Part shown: positions 35,142 through 43,507 of the stretch, piece by piece | Position numbering within the stretch: the stretch's first letter is position 1 | How the letters are laid out: each line of letters opens with the position of its first letter | Assembly: GCF_013408525.1 (NCBI RefSeq) | Contig: NZ_JACBZM010000001.1 | Location: 1,860,001-1,924,000, forward strand | Source of the DNA: Nocardioides aromaticivorans | GTDB taxonomy: Bacteria; Actinomycetota; Actinomycetes; Propionibacteriales; Nocardioidaceae | Direction of reading: 5' to 3' | Length of the DNA stretch: 64,000 nucleotides | Notes under the pieces: generated by a model | The model's database searches: none | Told to the model about the DNA's origin: nothing | Seen by the model: the letters and a program-made list of their open reading frames with translations, nothing else | Made by a program: the position numbers and the translations under genes

Positions 35142-35162
35142 TTTCTTGAATGATTCCAGAAA
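35142..35162. promoter_or_regulatory. Palindrome upstream of dps, candidate PerR/Fur-type box
   Basis: TTTCTTGAAT-G-ATTCCAGAAA: 9 of 10 base pairs match around a central G (mismatch at the T/C position). It contains TTGAATnATTCCA, similar in layout to the Per box TTATAATnATTATAA. A second dyad GCAAG-C-CTTGC is at 35165-35175. Confidence 0.45.
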
Positions 35163-35211
35163 AGCAAGCCTTGCCTTCGCCGCGATGAATCCGGTTGTCG
35201 GCGGTGGTCCC

Positions 35212-35217
35212 TAGGGT
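35212..35217 (+). promoter_or_regulatory. -10-like box TAGGGT before ABC exporter operon
   Basis: TAGGGT would place the mRNA start near 35224, giving a ~37-nt leader that carries GAGGAGA at 35243-35249. No clear -35 is visible. Confidence 0.3.
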
Positions 35218-35260
35218 CGAGAGCACCTGGGGACGGCACGACGAGGAGACACGCAGAGCG

Positions 35261-36220
35261 ATGGGCGAACCGATGATCAGCGCGACCGGACTGGTCAAGC
35301 GCTACAAGGACGTCGAGGCCCTGGCCGGTCTCGACCTGGCGGTGCCGGAGGGCAAGGTGCTGGCGCTCCTGGGGCCCAACGGCGCCGGGAAGACGACGGC
35401 GGTGCGCTGCCTGACCACCCTGCTGAAGCCCGAGGCCGGCAGCGCCCGGGTGGCCGGCATCGACGTGATCGCCGACCCGGCGGCCGCGAAGGCGAAGATC
35501 GGCCTCTCCGGTCAGTACGCCGCCGTCGACGAGCACCTGACGGCGTCGGAGAACCTCGTCATGATCGGCCGGCTCTACCACCTCGGCCGCCAGGTCGCCC
35601 GGACCCGGGCCCAGGAGCTGCTCGAGCGCTTCGACCTGACCGAGTTCGCCAACCGGCCGACCAAGACCTACTCGGGCGGCCAGCGCCGGCGCCTGGACCT
35701 CGCCTGCGCGCTGGTCGCCGCGCCGCCGGTCATCGTGCTCGACGAGCCGACGACCGGCCTCGACGTCCGCAGCCGCCAGCTGATGTGGGACGTCATCCGC
35801 GAGCTGGTCAGCGACGGCGCCACCCTGCTGCTCACGACGCAGTACCTCGAGGAGGCGGACGTGCTCGCCGACGACATCGTGGTCATCGACCACGGGCGCG
35901 AGATCGCCCACGGCACCGCCGACGAGCTCAAGGCCCAGACCGGCGGCCAGCGGATCGAGGTCGTCCTCGCGAGCAGCGCCGACACCGAGGCGGCGGTCCG
36001 GGTGCTCAACGAGGTCGCCGTCGGCGAGGTGCAGGTCTCCGACGGTGGCCGCGAGCTGAAGGCCGCGGCCGGCGAGGAGGCCGCCAGCGACCTGCGGCGC
36101 GTGCTCGAGGCCTTCGAGCGAGAAGCAGTCAAGGTGCTCGACGTCGGCCTGCGCCGGCCGACCCTCGACGACGTCTTCCTGTCCCTGACCGGCCACGAGA
36201 GCACGGAGGAAGACCAGTGA
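35261..36220 (+). CDS. ABC transporter ATPase, DrrA-like
   Basis: 319 aa. Walker A GPNGAGKT, Q-loop near LSGQYAAVDEHL, signature YSGGQRRRLDLA, Walker B VIVLDEP and an H-loop-like TTQYLEEAD (Gln replaces the usual His, as in DrrA-type proteins). The C-terminal ~90 residues form the DrrA accessory domain ending RRPTLDDVFLSLTGH. It powers the permease encoded by the next gene, overlapping by 4 nt. Relatives export anthracyclines, other drugs or glycolipids; the substrate here is unknown. A start at 35273 is also possible. Confidence 0.94.
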   Translation: MGEPMISATGLVKRYKDVEALAGLDLAVPEGKVLALLGPNGAGKTTAVRCLTTLLKPEAGSARVAGIDVIADPAAAKAKIGLSGQYAAVDEHLTASENLVMIGRLYHLGRQVARTRAQELLERFDLTEFANRPTKTYSGGQRRRLDLACALVAAPPVIVLDEPTTGLDVRSRQLMWDVIRELVSDGATLLLTTQYLEEADVLADDIVVIDHGREIAHGTADELKAQTGGQRIEVVLASSADTEAAVRVLNEVAVGEVQVSDGGRELKAAAGEEAASDLRRVLEAFEREAVKVLDVGLRRPTLDDVFLSLTGHESTEEDQ

Positions 36221-37017
36221 GCAGCGCAGTGCAGGCCCTCGGCGACGGCTGGGTCGTCGCCCAGCGCAACCTGATCAAGATCGTGCGGGTGCCGGAGATC
36301 CTGGTCTTCGTCCTGCTCAGCCCGATCATGTTCGTGCTGCTGTTCGCCTACGTCTTCGGCGGCGCGATCGACACTCCCGGCGTCAACTACCGCGAGTGGC
36401 TGATCGCCGGCATCTTCGGCCAGACCATCGTGTTCGGCGCGACGTTCACCGGCGCCGGCCTCGCCGAGGACATGCAGAAGGGCATCATCGACCGGTTCCG
36501 GTCGCTGCCCATGTCGCCCTCGGCGGTGCTGGTGGGCCGGACGTCCTCAGACGTGGTCTACAACGTGCTGTCGCTCATCATCATGGCGCTGACCGGGCTC
36601 CTCGTCGGCTGGCGGATCCGCGAGGGCGCCCTCGACGCGCTCGCCGGCTTCGCGCTGCTGCTGGTGTTCGGCTACGCGATCAGCTGGGTGATGGCCTGGG
36701 TCGGCCTCATGGTCCCGAGCGTGGAGGTCATCAACAACGCCTCCTTCATGGTGATCATGCCGCTGACCTTCATCTCGAACGCGTTCGTGCCGACGTCCTC
36801 GTTCAACAGCGTGCTGAAGCCGGTGGTGGAGTGGAACCCGGTCTCCGCGGTCACCCAGGCCAGCCGCGACCTGTTCGGCAACACCGGCGTCGGCCCGGGC
36901 TCCGACGCCTGGTCGCTGCAGCACCCGGTCGCCTACACGCTGATCTGGGTGGTCGGCATCATCGTGGTGTTCGCGCCGCTGTCCGTGCGGCAGTACCGAT
37001 TGACCACCAGCAAGTAG
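36217..37017 (+). CDS. ABC-2 type permease, DrrB-like
   Basis: 266 aa with six membrane helices. The DrrB/ABC-2 pattern is clear: RNLIKIVRVPEILVFVLLSPIMFVLLFAYVFGG in the first helix, GIIDRFRSLPMSPSAVLVGR in the cytoplasmic coupling segment, FISNAFVPTSSFNSVLKPVVEWNPVSAV near the end. The GTG start overlaps the ATPase stop (GTGA). With the ATPase it forms a two-gene exporter. A 7-bp hairpin (37019-37037) directly after the stop may terminate the operon. Confidence 0.93.
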   Translation: MSSAVQALGDGWVVAQRNLIKIVRVPEILVFVLLSPIMFVLLFAYVFGGAIDTPGVNYREWLIAGIFGQTIVFGATFTGAGLAEDMQKGIIDRFRSLPMSPSAVLVGRTSSDVVYNVLSLIIMALTGLLVGWRIREGALDALAGFALLLVFGYAISWVMAWVGLMVPSVEVINNASFMVIMPLTFISNAFVPTSSFNSVLKPVVEWNPVSAVTQASRDLFGNTGVGPGSDAWSLQHPVAYTLIWVVGIIVVFAPLSVRQYRLTTSK

Positions 37018-37018
37018 G

Positions 37019-37037
37019 CGGCGACGCCCGGTCGCCG
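37019..37037 (+). terminator. Short hairpin after ABC exporter operon
   Basis: CGGCGAC, loop GCCCG, GTCGCCG: perfect 7-bp stem beginning 2 bp after the stop codon; no T-run. Confidence 0.4.
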
Positions 37038-37272
37038 ACTAGGGGTGGGCGACCCGGGCGGCGTGGAGGCGCGCGTGCGCGATCGCGTCGGGCGTGCGCG
37101 CGAAGAGGTGGCGCTCGTGAGCGAGCCGCTCGTGGACGCCGGTCCAGGTGGTCCGGGTCTCGCGATGCCCTCGCCACGAAGCGGTCCCACGGGCGCGATG
37201 ACGGTCGTGCTCGTTGACCTGAAAACATCTTCAAGTCGTCAACTGGTACGACGACCCGGTGGCGCCCGCCGA

Positions 37273-37339
37273 CCCGTCGTACCGGACTCAATGGCTGCGA
37301 ACGGCGCGCATCCACAGCCACTGGGTCCGGTACGACGGG
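37273..37339. repeat. Large imperfect palindrome, 25-bp arms
   Basis: Arms 37273-37297 and 37315-37339 are complementary at 23 of 25 positions around a 17-bp loop. It is not adjacent to a stop codon, so an ordinary terminator role is unlikely. Confidence 0.65.
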
Positions 37340-37407
37340 CGGCGGAGCCGCTCAGGCGTGACACCGAGGGCGTGGCTGCGCGCCCGTCCGGGATGAGCAA
37401 CGATTAC

Positions 37408-38757
37408 TCAGATCGAGACGGACTCGCGGTCGCCGTCGAGCAGCACCGGGAGGGCCTCGACGCCGTACACGGCGGAGAGCTTGCGGAAGTCGAGGTCCTT
37501 GATGTCGGCGGCCATGGCGAGGTTCGGGAACCGCTCGGCCAGCATCCGCAGCGCGGTGCGCAGCTCCATCCGCGCGAGCTCGGCGCCGACGCAGCGGTGC
37601 ATGCCCCAGCCGAACGCGAGGTGGCGGGTGGGCTCGCGGGAGGGGTCGAAGGTGCCGAGGTCGTCGCCGAGGGAGGGGTCGCGGTTGGCGGCGAGGAGCG
37701 AGACGCCGACGGCGTCGCCCTCCTTGATCAGCATGCCGCCGACCTCGACGTCCTGCTTGGCGAAGCGGAGGAAGGCGAGCTGGACGACGCACAAGTGGCG
37801 CAGCAGCTCCTCGATGACCTGGTTGACCTGCTCGCCGTCGCCGGAGCGCAGCATCTCGCCGGCCTTCGGGGTGGTCGCGATCAGGTAGGCGCCGAGCGCC
37901 AGCATCGACGCGGAGGTCTCGTAGCCGCCGAGGAAGACGCCGTCGGCGATGCCGCCGAGGGTCACGTCGTCGAGCTCGTCGCCGTGCTCCTTCAGCAGCG
38001 CGCCGATCAGGCCGTCGCCGGGGTTCTCGCGCTGCTCGCGCACCGCGTTGATGAGGAACTCGCGGGTGTGCGCGGCCGCGCCGAAGGCGCCGGCACCGCC
38101 CCCGGAGAGGTCGAAGCGCGCGACACCGAGCTCGAGGAAGCGGGCGCGGTCGTCGACCGGGAGGCCCAGCAGGTCGCAGATGACGTCGAAGGGTACGGCG
38201 AAGGCGAACTCCTCGACCATGTCAACGGCCCTGCCGTCGCGACCCGCCGCCTCCATCGCGTCGAGGCGCTGCTCCACGATGGCGTCGATCCCCGGCTGCA
38301 GGCGGGCGAGCCGGCGCATCGTGAACTCGGGCGTGAGGTAGCGGCGCAGGGCGGTGTGCAGCGGCGGGTCGGTCATGCCGAGGCCGCCGATCTGCTCCTC
38401 GTCGGAGCGGCCCTCCTGCGACACGAACTGCCCGAGGTCATTGGACCACACCTCGGCGCCGCCGGCGAGCACCTCGCGGGACTCCTCGTAGCCGCTGACC
38501 AGCCAGACGGACTTCCCGAACAGCTCGGCCAGCTTCTTCACCGGCGCCTCGCCCTGCACCTTCATCATCTCCGGCAGCGGGTCGAGGCCGTCCCGCTTCA
38601 GCGGGAGCGTGACCGACTCCGGCAGGAAGCGGAGCTTGCGCAGGTCGATGCCGTTGCGCATGGTCCGGTTGAGCAGCCAGATGCCCACCCGCTGCTTCAC
38701 CGGGCCGAGCACGGGGTCGAGCACGGGGCCGACCGCGCTGATGAGAGGGAACCGCAT
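37408..38757 (-). CDS. Cytochrome P450 (2)
   Basis: 449 aa from ATG 38757. Heme loop FGWGMHRCVG, I-helix FLGGYETSAS, ELLR of ExxR, and DPPLHTALRRYLTPEFT. It is unrelated in detail to the P450 at 33301. The start is uncertain: ATG 38796 and 38829 are in frame and would add 13 or 24 residues; none has a convincing ribosome site. No redox partner, regulator or operon mate adjoins it; the upstream neighbour is divergent and the downstream spacer is gene-poor. Substrate unknown. Confidence 0.93.
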   Translation of the reverse strand: MRFPLISAVGPVLDPVLGPVKQRVGIWLLNRTMRNGIDLRKLRFLPESVTLPLKRDGLDPLPEMMKVQGEAPVKKLAELFGKSVWLVSGYEESREVLAGGAEVWSNDLGQFVSQEGRSDEEQIGGLGMTDPPLHTALRRYLTPEFTMRRLARLQPGIDAIVEQRLDAMEAAGRDGRAVDMVEEFAFAVPFDVICDLLGLPVDDRARFLELGVARFDLSGGGAGAFGAAAHTREFLINAVREQRENPGDGLIGALLKEHGDELDDVTLGGIADGVFLGGYETSASMLALGAYLIATTPKAGEMLRSGDGEQVNQVIEELLRHLCVVQLAFLRFAKQDVEVGGMLIKEGDAVGVSLLAANRDPSLGDDLGTFDPSREPTRHLAFGWGMHRCVGAELARMELRTALRMLAERFPNLAMAADIKDLDFRKLSAVYGVEALPVLLDGDRESVSI

Positions 38758-38862
38758 GGCGCCATTCCACCAGACGAGAGCCCTTGGCATATCCATGACG
38801 ACCCTGATCCCCACCCTGAGATGTGTCACACCCGGTTAACCGAACCGCCTCCCCGGCCCCGC

Positions 38863-38868
38863 TAGCCT
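38863..38868 (+). promoter_or_regulatory. -10 box TAGCCT, leaderless start of phosphoglucomutase/GH65 operon
   Basis: TAGCCT ends 6 nt before GTG 38875. Confidence 0.5.
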
Positions 38869-38874
38869 GAGGCG

Positions 38875-39651
38875 GTGCCTGACACAGCAGTGGACTGGGA
38901 CCTGTACGACGCCGTGCTCTTCGACCTGGACGGGGTGGTGACCCCGACGGCCGACGTGCACAAGCACGCCTGGGAGGCGATGTTCACGGCCTTCCTGACG
39001 GCACGGTCGGCCGCGGACGGGGTCGCCTACGCGCCGTACACGGAGCAGGACTACTTCGACTTCGTCGACGGCAAGCCCCGCTACGACGGCGTGCGCGACT
39101 TCCTCGCCTCGCGCGGGATCACGCTGCCGGAGGGCGAGCCGGACGACCCGCCGACCGCGCAGACCGTGTGCGGGCTGGGCAACCGCAAGAACGACGCGTT
39201 CAACCAGATCCTCGCCTCCGAGGGCGTCACGGCCTACCCGGGCTCGGTGGCGCTGCTCCAGCAGCTGCACCAGCGGGGCAAGCCGATGGCGGTGGTCTCG
39301 TCGTCGCGCAACGCACCGGCGGTGCTGGCCGCGGCCGGCCTCACCGACTACTTCGGGCTGATCATGCACGGCGGCCTGGCCGAGGAGCTGGGCCTGCCGG
39401 GCAAGCCGGCCCCGGACACGTTCACCCACGCGGCGAAGGAGCTGGGCGCGACCAACGCGCGGTCCGTCGTACTCGAGGACGCGATCAACGGCGTCGCCGC
39501 GGGGCACGCCGGGGCCTTCGGCCTGGTGATCGGCGTCGACCGCGGCGCCGGCGTGGAGGCGCTGACGGCCGCGGGCGCGGACGTCGTCGTGCAGGACCTC
39601 GACGAGCTGGTCGCCGACGAGCCGGCGACCGATGAAGGAGCAGGCGCATGA
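38875..39651 (+). CDS. HAD hydrolase, beta-phosphoglucomutase type
   Basis: 258 aa. HAD motif I FDLDGVVTPT (nucleophile Asp, acid/base Asp two residues on), motif II VVSSSRNAPA, and motif III/IV around GKPAPDTFTHAAKELG and VLEDAINGVAAGHAG; an alpha-helical cap lies at residues ~25-120. The length and cap fit beta-phosphoglucomutase, which converts beta-glucose 1-phosphate to glucose 6-phosphate. The pairing is decisive: it overlaps by 4 nt a GH65 phosphorylase gene, whose product is beta-glucose 1-phosphate. Confidence 0.9.
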   Translation: MPDTAVDWDLYDAVLFDLDGVVTPTADVHKHAWEAMFTAFLTARSAADGVAYAPYTEQDYFDFVDGKPRYDGVRDFLASRGITLPEGEPDDPPTAQTVCGLGNRKNDAFNQILASEGVTAYPGSVALLQQLHQRGKPMAVVSSSRNAPAVLAAAGLTDYFGLIMHGGLAEELGLPGKPAPDTFTHAAKELGATNARSVVLEDAINGVAAGHAGAFGLVIGVDRGAGVEALTAAGADVVVQDLDELVADEPATDEGAGA

Positions 39652-42170
39652 ACGCACCCGAGGGCCCCTCGCACAAGGCGCCGCCGGCCGACGACCCGCT
39701 CGACCGCACCCGCTTCCCCGTCGACGAGTGGCGCCTCGTCGAGACCCGCTTCGACGCCTCCGACCTCGGCACGACCGAGTCGCTGTTCACCGTCGGCAAC
39801 GGCTACCTCGGCCTGCGCGGCAACTACTCCGAGAGCCGCGACGCGCACCTGGACGGCACGTTCATCAACGGCTTCCACGAGACCTGGCCGATCTCGCACG
39901 CCGAGGAGGCCTACGGCTTCGCCCGGATCGGGCAGACGATCGTCAACGTGCCGGACCCCAAGGTGATCCGGCTGTACGTCGACGACGAGCCCCTGCAGGT
40001 GTCGGTGGCCGACCTCATCGAGTACGAGCGCGCGCTCGACTTCCGCACGGGCGTCCTCACCCGCGAGCTCGTGTGGCGCACGCCGGGCGGCAAGCGGGTC
40101 CGGATCCGCAGCACCCGGATGGTGCCGCTGGAGCAGCGCCACCTCGCGGTGCTCACCTTCGAGGTCACCCTGCTCGACCAGCGTGCGTCGCTCTCGATCT
40201 CCTCGCAGCTGATCAACCGGCAGGACCAGGAGCAGGAGGCCGCGGGCGGAGCCGGTGGCGAGGGGGCCGGGGCGGGCGCCGACCCCCGCAAGGCGGAGAT
40301 GTTCGAGCGGCGGGTGCTGGTGCCGCGGATCCACGGCGCGGACGCCGAGACCGGCCGGATCAAGCTCGGCTACCGGACGGCCGAGAGCGGCATGACGCTC
40401 GGCGTGGTCGCGGACCACCGGCTGGAGACCGAGGCGTCGTACTCGATGGAGGTGCACTCCGAGGACGACATGGCCAAGGTGATCTACCGCATCGCGGCCG
40501 AGCCCGGCGTCCCGGTGCGGCTCACCAAGCTGGTCTCCTTCCACACCGCGCAGAAGGTCCCGCCGCGCGAGCTGATCGACCGCTGCGAGCGGACCCTGGA
40601 CCGCACCCACGAGGAGGGCGTCGAGCACCAGTACGACGCCCAGGCGGCCTGGCTGGCCGACTTCTGGGCCCGCGCCGACGTCGAGGTGCCGGGCCAGCCG
40701 GCGCTGCAGCAGGCGATCCGGTGGAACCTCTTCTCGATCCTGCAGGCGTCGGCCCGCGCGGAGGGCCAGGGCATCGCGGCGAAGGGGGTGAGCGGCTCGG
40801 GCTACGGCGGCCACTACTTCTGGGACACCGAGATCTACGTGATGCCGTTCCTGACCTACACGATGCCGTGGGCCGCGCGGAACGCGCTGCGCTTCCGCTA
40901 CACGCTGCTGGGCAACGCGCGGCACCGGGCCCGTGAGCTGTCGCAGAAGGGCGCGCTCTTCCCCTGGCGCACCATCAACGGCCACGAGGCGTCGGCCTAC
41001 TACGCCGCGGGCACCGCCCAGTACCACATCGACGCGGACATCGCGTACGCCCTGAGCCAGTACGTCGGGGCCACCGGCGACGAGGAGTTCCTCGCCCGCG
41101 AGGCCGTCGACATCTTCGTGGAGACCGCGCGGCTGTGGGCCGACATCGGCTTCTGGCGCGACGAGAGCAGGCGCACCTTCCACATCCACGGCGTCACCGG
41201 GCCCGACGAGTACACGACGGTCGTCAACGACAACCTGTACACGAACGTGCTCGCGCGCTTCAACCTCCGCCGGGCCGCCCGGGCCGTGTGGGAGCTGCAG
41301 CGCGACGACCCGGCGGCCTACGAGGCGCTGGTCCGTCGTACGGGGCTGACGGAGGACGAGCCGGAGGAGTGGGCCGAGTGCGCCCAGGGGATGTCCATCC
41401 CGTACGACGAGTTCCTCGGCATCCACCCGCAGGACGCGCACTTCCTCGAACGCGAGATGTGGGACCTGGAGAACACCCCGCTCGACAAGCGGCCGCTGCT
41501 GCTCAACTACCACCCGCTGGTGATCTACCGCTTCCAGGTGCTCAAGCAGGCCGACGTGGTGCTCGCGCTCTTCCTGCAGGGCGAGGAGTTCACGCCCGAG
41601 CAGAAGAAGGCCGACTTCGACTACTACGACCCGATCACCACCGGCGACTCCACGCTCTCGGCGGTCGTGCAGTCGATCATGGCCGCCGAGGTGGGCTACC
41701 AGGACCTCGCGCTGCGCTACTTCGTCTCGGCGCTCTTCGTCGACCTCGCCGACCGCCACAACAACACCGCCGACGGCGTCCACGTCGCCTCGACCGGCGG
41801 TGTGTGGAGCGCGCTGGTGGCCGGCTTCGGCGGCTTCCGCGACATCGGCTCCGGGGCCGGCGACCAGCAGTGGCAGGTCGACCCGCGCCTTCCCGAGGGC
41901 TGGTCCTCGCTGACCTACCGGGTCACCCTGCACGGCACCCGGGTGCGGATCACCGTCCGCCCCGAGGAGCTCGAGCTGTACGTCGAGCAGGGCTCCGGTC
42001 CGGTCACGCTGTCCGTGCGCGGCGAGCTGGTCAAGGTCGGGGCCGGTGCGCCGGTGACCGTCCCGCTCGCGCACCAGGGCCCGCGCCTGGCCGGCGAGCC
42101 GCCGTACCCGGCGGGGATCCAGCGGGCCGACGGCACGGTGATCTCGGCGATCGTGCCGAGCGGGGAGTGA
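39648..42170 (+). CDS. Glycoside hydrolase family 65 phosphorylase (trehalose/maltose type)
   Basis: 840 aa. GH65 layout: N-terminal beta-sandwich (to ~residue 300; ESLFTVGNGYLGLRGNY), linker, (alpha/alpha)6 catalytic barrel with YFWDTEIYVMPF and the general acid Glu521 in GVTGPDEYTTVVNDNLYTN, and a small C-terminal beta domain. It cleaves an alpha-glucosyl disaccharide with inorganic phosphate to glucose plus beta-glucose 1-phosphate. Substrate (trehalose, maltose, kojibiose or nigerose) cannot be read directly. No transporter is adjacent, which favours use of internal trehalose or maltose. It is coupled to the phosphoglucomutase gene by ATGA. Confidence 0.93.
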   Translation: MNAPEGPSHKAPPADDPLDRTRFPVDEWRLVETRFDASDLGTTESLFTVGNGYLGLRGNYSESRDAHLDGTFINGFHETWPISHAEEAYGFARIGQTIVNVPDPKVIRLYVDDEPLQVSVADLIEYERALDFRTGVLTRELVWRTPGGKRVRIRSTRMVPLEQRHLAVLTFEVTLLDQRASLSISSQLINRQDQEQEAAGGAGGEGAGAGADPRKAEMFERRVLVPRIHGADAETGRIKLGYRTAESGMTLGVVADHRLETEASYSMEVHSEDDMAKVIYRIAAEPGVPVRLTKLVSFHTAQKVPPRELIDRCERTLDRTHEEGVEHQYDAQAAWLADFWARADVEVPGQPALQQAIRWNLFSILQASARAEGQGIAAKGVSGSGYGGHYFWDTEIYVMPFLTYTMPWAARNALRFRYTLLGNARHRARELSQKGALFPWRTINGHEASAYYAAGTAQYHIDADIAYALSQYVGATGDEEFLAREAVDIFVETARLWADIGFWRDESRRTFHIHGVTGPDEYTTVVNDNLYTNVLARFNLRRAARAVWELQRDDPAAYEALVRRTGLTEDEPEEWAECAQGMSIPYDEFLGIHPQDAHFLEREMWDLENTPLDKRPLLLNYHPLVIYRFQVLKQADVVLALFLQGEEFTPEQKKADFDYYDPITTGDSTLSAVVQSIMAAEVGYQDLALRYFVSALFVDLADRHNNTADGVHVASTGGVWSALVAGFGGFRDIGSGAGDQQWQVDPRLPEGWSSLTYRVTLHGTRVRITVRPEELELYVEQGSGPVTLSVRGELVKVGAGAPVTVPLAHQGPRLAGEPPYPAGIQRADGTVISAIVPSGE

Positions 42171-42172
42171 TA

Positions 42173-42209
42173 GTCCACATCTCGGAATAGTTCGTCTCAT
42201 TTTGTGGAC
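42173..42209. repeat. Inverted repeat GTCCACA/TGTGGAC
   Basis: Seven-bp arms near 42173-42179 and 42203-42209 with a ~23-bp AT-richer spacer, between the GH65 stop and the MFS start. Could be an operator or a weak terminator. Confidence 0.35.
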
Positions 42210-42229
42210 ACCTGTGGTTGACTGGTGCG

Positions 42230-43465
42230 GTGACGACGACCGACGCCCCGCCGACCCGGACGGTCACCCCCGCCCGCCGCTGGGCCATGCTCGCGGTCGG
42301 TACGACGGCCCAGGCGTCGTCCGCGGCGATGGTGGTCGCGCCGTCCTTCCTCATCCCGGAGCTGCACCGCCCGGTGGCCGAGGGCGGGCACGGGATGTCG
42401 CTCGCCGAGGCCGGCCTGGTCGCGTCGGCCGCGATGGCCGGCATGATGGCGACGCTCGTGCTCTGGGGCCTGGTGGTGGACCGGCGCGGCGAGCGGTTCG
42501 CGCTGCTGACCGGCCTGGTCATCGCCGCCCTCGGCGGCGGGATCGCCACGACGACCGGTGACCCGTGGCCGATGGCGGCCGCCCTCTGCGTGGCGGGCGT
42601 CGGCGCCGCCGCGACCAACTCGGCATCGGGGCGGGTCGTCGTCGGCTGGTTCCCGCCGGAGCGACGCGGACTGGCGATGGGCATCCGGCAGACCGGCCAG
42701 CCGCTGGGCGTCGGGCTCGCCGCGGCGACCGTCGCCGTCATCGCCCACCACCACGGGATCGGACCGGCGCTGTGGGTGCCGACGGCCGCGACCGCCGTCA
42801 GCGCCGTGCTGGTGGCACTCGTGGTCCTCGACCCGCCACGACCGCCTCGCGCGGAGGCCGGGACGGTCGCCAACCCCTACCGGCGCGACGGCTTCCTCGC
42901 CCGGGTGCACGGTGCGTCCGTGCTGCTCGTCGTACCGCAGTTCCTCGTGTGGACCTTCGGCCTGACCTGGCTGGTCGAGGACCTCGACTGGTCCCCCGGT
43001 GTCGCCGGGCTCGTCGTCGCCGGGACGCAGGTCGCCGGCGCCGCGGCGCGGATCGGCGCGGGCTGGGCCTCCGACCGGGTCGGCAGCCGGATGCGCCCGA
43101 TGCGCGCGGTCGCGGTGGTCGCCGCCGCGACGATGGCCCTGCTCGGCCTCGCCGCCGCGGCCGCCGACGGCTCGGGCGCGGTGACGGCCGTGGCTGTCGT
43201 GCTGCTCGTGGTCGCCTCCGCGGTCACGGTCGCCGACAACGGCCTGGCCTTCACCGCGGTCGCCGAGCGGGCCGGACCGTTCTGGTCCGGCCGCGCCCTC
43301 GGTCTGCAGAACACCGCCCAGCACGTCGCCGCCGTCGCGGTCCCGCCACTGGCCGGGCTCGCGATCACGGCCTGGAGCTACGGCGCGACCTTCGCGCTGG
43401 CGGCGGCCTTCCCCCTGCTGGCCGTCGCGGTGGTGCCGGTGCAGGGCGAGCGCGGGGTCAGCTGA
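42230..43465 (+). CDS. MFS transporter
   Basis: 411 aa, 12 helices (MLAVGTTAQASSAAMVVAPSFLIPEL first; loop WGLVVDRRGERFALLTG; central RRGLAMGIRQTGQPLGVGLAAATV). The pattern fits the oxalate/formate or CynX-like MFS groups with no clear substrate. GTG 42230 is preferred over TTG 42218: it is 6 nt after TTGACT, the window's usual -10-to-start spacing, though that box is a poor -10 match. It lies 60 bp behind the GH65 gene, probably as a separate unit. Confidence 0.85.
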   Translation: MTTTDAPPTRTVTPARRWAMLAVGTTAQASSAAMVVAPSFLIPELHRPVAEGGHGMSLAEAGLVASAAMAGMMATLVLWGLVVDRRGERFALLTGLVIAALGGGIATTTGDPWPMAAALCVAGVGAAATNSASGRVVVGWFPPERRGLAMGIRQTGQPLGVGLAAATVAVIAHHHGIGPALWVPTAATAVSAVLVALVVLDPPRPPRAEAGTVANPYRRDGFLARVHGASVLLVVPQFLVWTFGLTWLVEDLDWSPGVAGLVVAGTQVAGAAARIGAGWASDRVGSRMRPMRAVAVVAAATMALLGLAAAAADGSGAVTAVAVVLLVVASAVTVADNGLAFTAVAERAGPFWSGRALGLQNTAQHVAAVAVPPLAGLAITAWSYGATFALAAAFPLLAVAVVPVQGERGVS

Positions 43466-43482
43466 CCTCTGGTCATTCGATA

Positions 43483-43507
43483 ATGGTGCTAGTACGATTA
43501 GCACCAT
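43483..43507. promoter_or_regulatory. Palindromic operator over the GntR start
   Basis: ATGGTGCTA (43483-43491) and TAGCACCAT (43499-43507), perfect 9-bp arms with a 7-bp spacer that holds the -10 box TACGAT (43493-43498). The right arm includes the first bases of the start codon. Autoregulation by this YtrA-type GntR protein is likely. Confidence 0.6.
43493..43498 (+). promoter_or_regulatory. -10 box TACGAT, leaderless start of GntR gene
   Basis: Ends 7 nt before ATG 43506 and lies in the spacer of the operator palindrome. Confidence 0.45.

Larger units (their letters stand above)
37018..37407. other. Gene-poor spacer with possible decayed coding remnants
   Basis: 390 bp with no intact gene. 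On the minus strand one frame reads protein-like from about 37390 to the stop at 37039, but with two internal stops; its last part, TTWTGVHERLAHERHLFART, has normal codon bias and no start codon. A 67-bp palindrome (37273-37339) and an AT-rich patch around 37221-37236 interrupt it. This looks like a remnant or an inserted element. I cannot name the parent gene. Confidence 0.4.

Noticed and set aside
37045..38865. 600-codon plus-strand frame over the second P450
   Set aside because: The P450 on the minus strand has all its motifs; the plus frame has none.
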